Assembly: GCF_024138145.1 (NCBI RefSeq) | Contig: NZ_CP099997.1 | Location: forward strand, 2,914,001-2,978,000 | Length of the DNA stretch: 64,000 nt | Origin: Natronosalvus halobius | Lineage (GTDB): Archaea; Halobacteriota; Halobacteria; Halobacteriales; Natrialbaceae | Reading direction: 5' to 3' | Shown: piece by piece, positions 60,959 to 64,000 of the stretch | Numbering within the stretch: the stretch's first letter is position 1 | Layout: every line of letters begins with the position of its first letter | Made by a program: the position numbers and the translations under genes | The notes under the pieces: generated by a model | Told to the model about the DNA's origin: nothing | Database searches by the model: none | The model's input: the letters and a program-made list of their open reading frames with translations, nothing else

Positions 60959-63456
60959 GCCGTCTCTCGCGACTCGTTCCGGGCCCGATTCGCCGGCGGT
61001 ACCTGCTCAAATTCGTCATCTCGATTCTCGCCGTGACGCTCGTGATCGGCGCCGTCGGCGCGGTCAGCTACACGGAGATCGACCGAACGGTTCGCGACGA
61101 CGCGACCGACCAGCTCGCCTCGACGGCCGAGTTGCAGGCGGAGGGGATCGGCGACTGGGTCGAGTCGATGCGCGTCCAGACGCGAACGAGTTCGACCGAC
61201 GAGACCCTGCGTTCCGAGGACGTGCAAGAAGTGCAGGGGGCGATCGTCGAATCGCAGGCGCGCCTCTCCGTCGACGTCCGGGCGATCCACGTCGTGAACG
61301 CAGAGACGGGAACGATCGAGACCAGCACGAGTTCCCAGTACCGGGACGTCTCCCTCGAGTCGGTCTCGGAGCCCTGGACAGACGCCGACTTCGCGAGCGA
61401 ACTCGGCAACGAGGAAGCGGTCTGGAACACCGAGGAGGCCTACGAGTCAGAGGCTCTGGGCGATCAGGTGATGGCCTTCGTCAGCCCGGTCGCTGGCGAC
61501 GACGATCGCGTGGTGGTGCTGATCGGCACCCTCGAGTACCGCGTCAACCAGCTCGACCAGCCCGGCGCGGCGTCGACGACGATGATCGTCGACGGCGACC
61601 GAAACGGGGTGCTGGCGCCGGGATCGCTCGCGTTCGACGGCGACGACCTCGACGGGGAAGCCGTCGAAGCGGCCCTCGGCGGACGGATGACGGTCGAGAA
61701 CGAGGGCGACTACGTCCGCGCGTACGTCCCCGTCGCTGACACTCAGTGGGTCGCCGTCTCGAGCGTGCCCACCGACGCGGCCTACGGCGTGGCAACGGAC
61801 GTGGGCCAGAACGTCCTCGCGATGCTCCTGGTGAGCCTGCTCGCGCTGGGGCTCGTCGCAGTCGTCCTCGGGCGGCAGACGGTCGCCCCGCTCGGGCGCC
61901 TCCGGGATCGAGCGGCGGACATGGAACGCGGGGACCTCGAGGTCGACCTCGAGACGAACCGCGTCGACGAGATCGGACAGCTGTTCGTGGCGTTCGACAG
62001 CATGCGAACGTCGCTTCGCGAGCAGATTCGTGAGGCCGAGCGGGCGCGGACGGACGCCGAGAAAGCCCGCGCCGAATCCGAGGCGATGGCCCGTCACCTC
62101 GAGACGAAAGCCGACGAGTACCGCGTCGTGATGGAGGAGGCCGCCGACGGCGACCTCACCCGACGACTCGACCCCGAGAGCCGGAGCGAGGCGATGACCG
62201 ACATCGCTCACTCGTTCAATGCAATGCTCGAGGAACTCGAGGAGACGACCGACGGTGTCAAGCGATTCGCCCACGAGGTCGCCACCGCGAGTGAGCAGGT
62301 CACGGCCTCGAGCGAGGAGGTGCGCTCCGCGAGTGAGCAGGTCACGCAGTCGATCCAGGCGATTTCGGACGGTGCGGACAGACAGCACGAGGAACTGCAG
62401 GCCGTCTCCGGGGAGATGGAGGGCCTCTCGACGACGACCGAGGAGATCGCGGCCTCCTCGAACGAGGTCGCCGACATCGCGGCGCGGACGGCGGAAACCG
62501 GCCGCCGCGGGAAGCAGGCCGCTCAGGCGGCCAAAGACGGCATGGACGAGATCGAGGCGGAGTCCGAGGAGGCTGTCGAGGCGATCGACGCCCTCGAGGC
62601 GGAGATGGCCCAGATCGACCACCTGGTCGAGTTCATCTCTGACATCGCCAGGGAGACGAACATGCTGGCGCTCAACGCGAACATCGAGGCCTCCCGCGGC
62701 GGAACTAGCGGCGACGAAGACGGCGGGTTCGCGGTCGTCGCCGCGCAGGTCAAGGAACTGGCCGCCGACGCCAAGGAGACGGCCGAGGACATCGAGGAGC
62801 GCATCGAGTCGATCAGTTCTCAAACCCACGAGACGGCTGCCCAGATCGAGGGTACGGCGACGCGCATCGACGAGCACAGCGAGTCGATCGAGAACGCGGT
62901 GACGGCACTCGACGAGATCGCCGAGTTCGCCCAGCGGACGAACGATGGCGTCCAGGAGATCTCGGCGGCGACTGAGGAACAGGCGGCCTCGACCCAGGAG
63001 GCCGTAGCGATGGTCTCGAACGCAACCGAGATCTCCCAGGCGACCTCGAACGAGTCACAGCACGTCGCCGCCGCAGCCGAGGAACAGACCTCCGCGATTT
63101 CCGAAGTGACGACCTCCGCGAGTTCGCTCACTGACCAGGCGAGCCAGTTGAGCGCCGCCCTCGAGCGCTTCGAGACGGATGGTGCGGGCGTCGGGATCGA
63201 CGGCTCTGGGGCTGGGGCCCTTCCGGACTCCGATACAGCCCACGCATCGACGGCGTCGGACGAGCCGCTCGAGTTCGACGACGCGTCGGCAACGGAATCG
63301 CCCCACGACTCGACTGGTGACGAACCCGTGCAGGTGGGTGGAGACGGAGACGAAGACAAAGACGAAACCATCGAGGACGTCGAGGATGAGCGCGAAACTG
63401 CAGACGACTCGGGGCCCGACACCGAGGGAACATTCACGTTCGGCGACACTAAATAG
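60955..63456 (+). CDS. Methyl-accepting chemotaxis transducer (BasT-like)
   Basis: This 833-residue class I transducer has a first membrane helix (LLKFVISILAVTLVIGAVGA, about 17-36), an extracellular domain (about 40-275) of Cache-like character and a second helix (VLAMLLVSLLALGLVAVVLG). A HAMP domain (PLGRLRDRAADMERGDLEVD) and a long cytoplasmic coiled-coil signalling domain with the tip segment IARETNMLALNANIEAS follow. An acidic tail ends the protein. It is coupled to the BasB-like receptor and should signal to the CheA pathway. Confidence 0.92.
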   Translation: MSRLSRLVPGPIRRRYLLKFVISILAVTLVIGAVGAVSYTEIDRTVRDDATDQLASTAELQAEGIGDWVESMRVQTRTSSTDETLRSEDVQEVQGAIVESQARLSVDVRAIHVVNAETGTIETSTSSQYRDVSLESVSEPWTDADFASELGNEEAVWNTEEAYESEALGDQVMAFVSPVAGDDDRVVVLIGTLEYRVNQLDQPGAASTTMIVDGDRNGVLAPGSLAFDGDDLDGEAVEAALGGRMTVENEGDYVRAYVPVADTQWVAVSSVPTDAAYGVATDVGQNVLAMLLVSLLALGLVAVVLGRQTVAPLGRLRDRAADMERGDLEVDLETNRVDEIGQLFVAFDSMRTSLREQIREAERARTDAEKARAESEAMARHLETKADEYRVVMEEAADGDLTRRLDPESRSEAMTDIAHSFNAMLEELEETTDGVKRFAHEVATASEQVTASSEEVRSASEQVTQSIQAISDGADRQHEELQAVSGEMEGLSTTTEEIAASSNEVADIAARTAETGRRGKQAAQAAKDGMDEIEAESEEAVEAIDALEAEMAQIDHLVEFISDIARETNMLALNANIEASRGGTSGDEDGGFAVVAAQVKELAADAKETAEDIEERIESISSQTHETAAQIEGTATRIDEHSESIENAVTALDEIAEFAQRTNDGVQEISAATEEQAASTQEAVAMVSNATEISQATSNESQHVAAAAEEQTSAISEVTTSASSLTDQASQLSAALERFETDGAGVGIDGSGAGALPDSDTAHASTASDEPLEFDDASATESPHDSTGDEPVQVGGDGDEDKDETIEDVEDERETADDSGPDTEGTFTFGDTK

Positions 63457-63506
63457 GGTTCGGAACGGCTTCGACTTCCTCCTCGGACGACGCTCGATTC
63501 TCGGGA

Positions 63507-64000
63507 CTATACCAGGACTTCGACCGCGTACCCGTGATTCTCGATGGCCGCGAGCAACTCCTCGACGTGGTCGTGGCCGCGCGTCTCGAGGTCGATCTCG
63601 ACTTCGGTGTCGCTCATCTTGATGTCCCTGGAGGTGCGATCGTGCTGGATCCCGTAGATGTTCGCGCGGTGGCCCGAGATGATCGCCAGGAGTTCCTCGA
63701 GCGCACCTGGCTGGTCTTTGAGCACGGTCTGGATCTTCAGGTAGCGGCCGGTTTCGATCAACCCGCGAACGATCACCGTGGTGAGCATGTTGAGGTCGAT
63801 GTTCCCTCCCGAGAGGAGCGGAACGATCACCTCGCCGTCGTCGTAGTCGAACGCCTCGAAGAGAATCGCCGCGAGCGGGACGGCACCCGCGCCCTCGACG
63901 ACGGTCTTCGAGCGCTCCAGGAGGTGGGCGACGGCCATCGCGATCTGTTCATCGGTGACGGTGACGACTTCGTCGACGCGCTCCTGGATGACCGAGAACG
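63507..64000 (-). CDS. ilvA: Threonine ammonia-lyase with ACT domain (partial, 5' end outside window)
   Basis: Only the C-terminal ~164 residues are visible. The PLP-enzyme part ends with VEGAGAVPLAAIL and VIVPLLSGGNIDL, a segment diagnostic of catabolic/biosynthetic threonine dehydratase. An ACT-like domain follows (KIQTVLKDQPGALEELLAII to HVEELLAAIENHGYAVEVLV). The gene enters from the right edge and is convergent with the transducer gene. Confidence 0.9.
   Translation of the reverse strand, partial: FSVIQERVDEVVTVTDEQIAMAVAHLLERSKTVVEGAGAVPLAAILFEAFDYDDGEVIVPLLSGGNIDLNMLTTVIVRGLIETGRYLKIQTVLKDQPGALEELLAIISGHRANIYGIQHDRTSRDIKMSDTEVEIDLETRGHDHVEELLAAIENHGYAVEVLV

Overview
The window is haloarchaeal chromosome. 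The coding sequence is GC-rich, the proteins are strongly acidic, and the gene set is archaeal: A-type ATP synthase subunits, class I lysyl-tRNA synthetase, archaeal UMP kinase, eS19, PDCD5, class I transducers, OapABC and GlmS/GlmU. The details resemble the Natrialbales, but the species cannot be named from sequence reading alone.

Left flank, 1-27,400 (host core). The start of an atp operon (atpH-atpI) runs off the left edge. It is followed by an MPBQ-type methyltransferase, an S9 peptidase, an alpha/beta hydrolase and upp. Next is an overlapping pair of an FrhB-like F420 oxidoreductase and a siroheme nitrite/sulfite reductase, which together look like a split F420-dependent reductase. Then come a PDZ-containing site-2 protease, the pyrH-lysS pair, a MobB-MoaE fusion, a second site-2 protease, thiL, rps19e-PDCD5-PP-loop ATPase, a CPBP protease, oapABC, a PD-(D/E)XK-like protein, azlCD and a GAF histidine kinase.

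Middle, 27,467-45,426 (mobile element). About 18 kb of visibly AT-richer DNA lies between two exact 13-bp copies of the 3' end of tRNA-Arg(CCG). The right copy is inside the intact tRNA; the left copy is 105 bp before an integrase. The element carries two related full-length tyrosine recombinases and a third with only the catalytic domain. It has its own MCM helicase beside a candidate origin (an AT-rich block flanked by inverted G-string repeats). It also has a GC-rich GHKL ATPase fused to an HEVAH metallopeptidase, an operon of recombinase, HEPN-type protein, small protein and membrane protein, a restriction-modification module with a winged-helix regulator and operator, and a divergent TATA-binding protein in an operon with a winged-helix protein. 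An eS6-like ribosomal protein gene, 27-bp iterons and several small regulators complete it. No capsid, spike or terminase gene was recognised, so it reads as an integrated plasmid-like or satellite-like element. Its distinctive property is that it carries homologues of core replication (MCM), transcription (TBP) and translation (eS6) factors together with nucleases and probable defence genes.

Right flank, 45,414-64,000 (host core). After the tRNA come a MATE exporter, hisG, a PRC-barrel protein with octapeptide repeats, a copper P-type ATPase, glmS-glmU, a DUF5789-like small protein, a methyltransferase, an HTH_10 regulator and a radical SAM protein. The window ends with a BasB/BasT-like chemosensory pair (Tat lipoprotein and transducer) and the 3' end of ilvA running off the right edge.

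Starts were chosen by family length, position of the conserved N-terminus and operon spacing. Family assignments come from reading motifs, not from searches.
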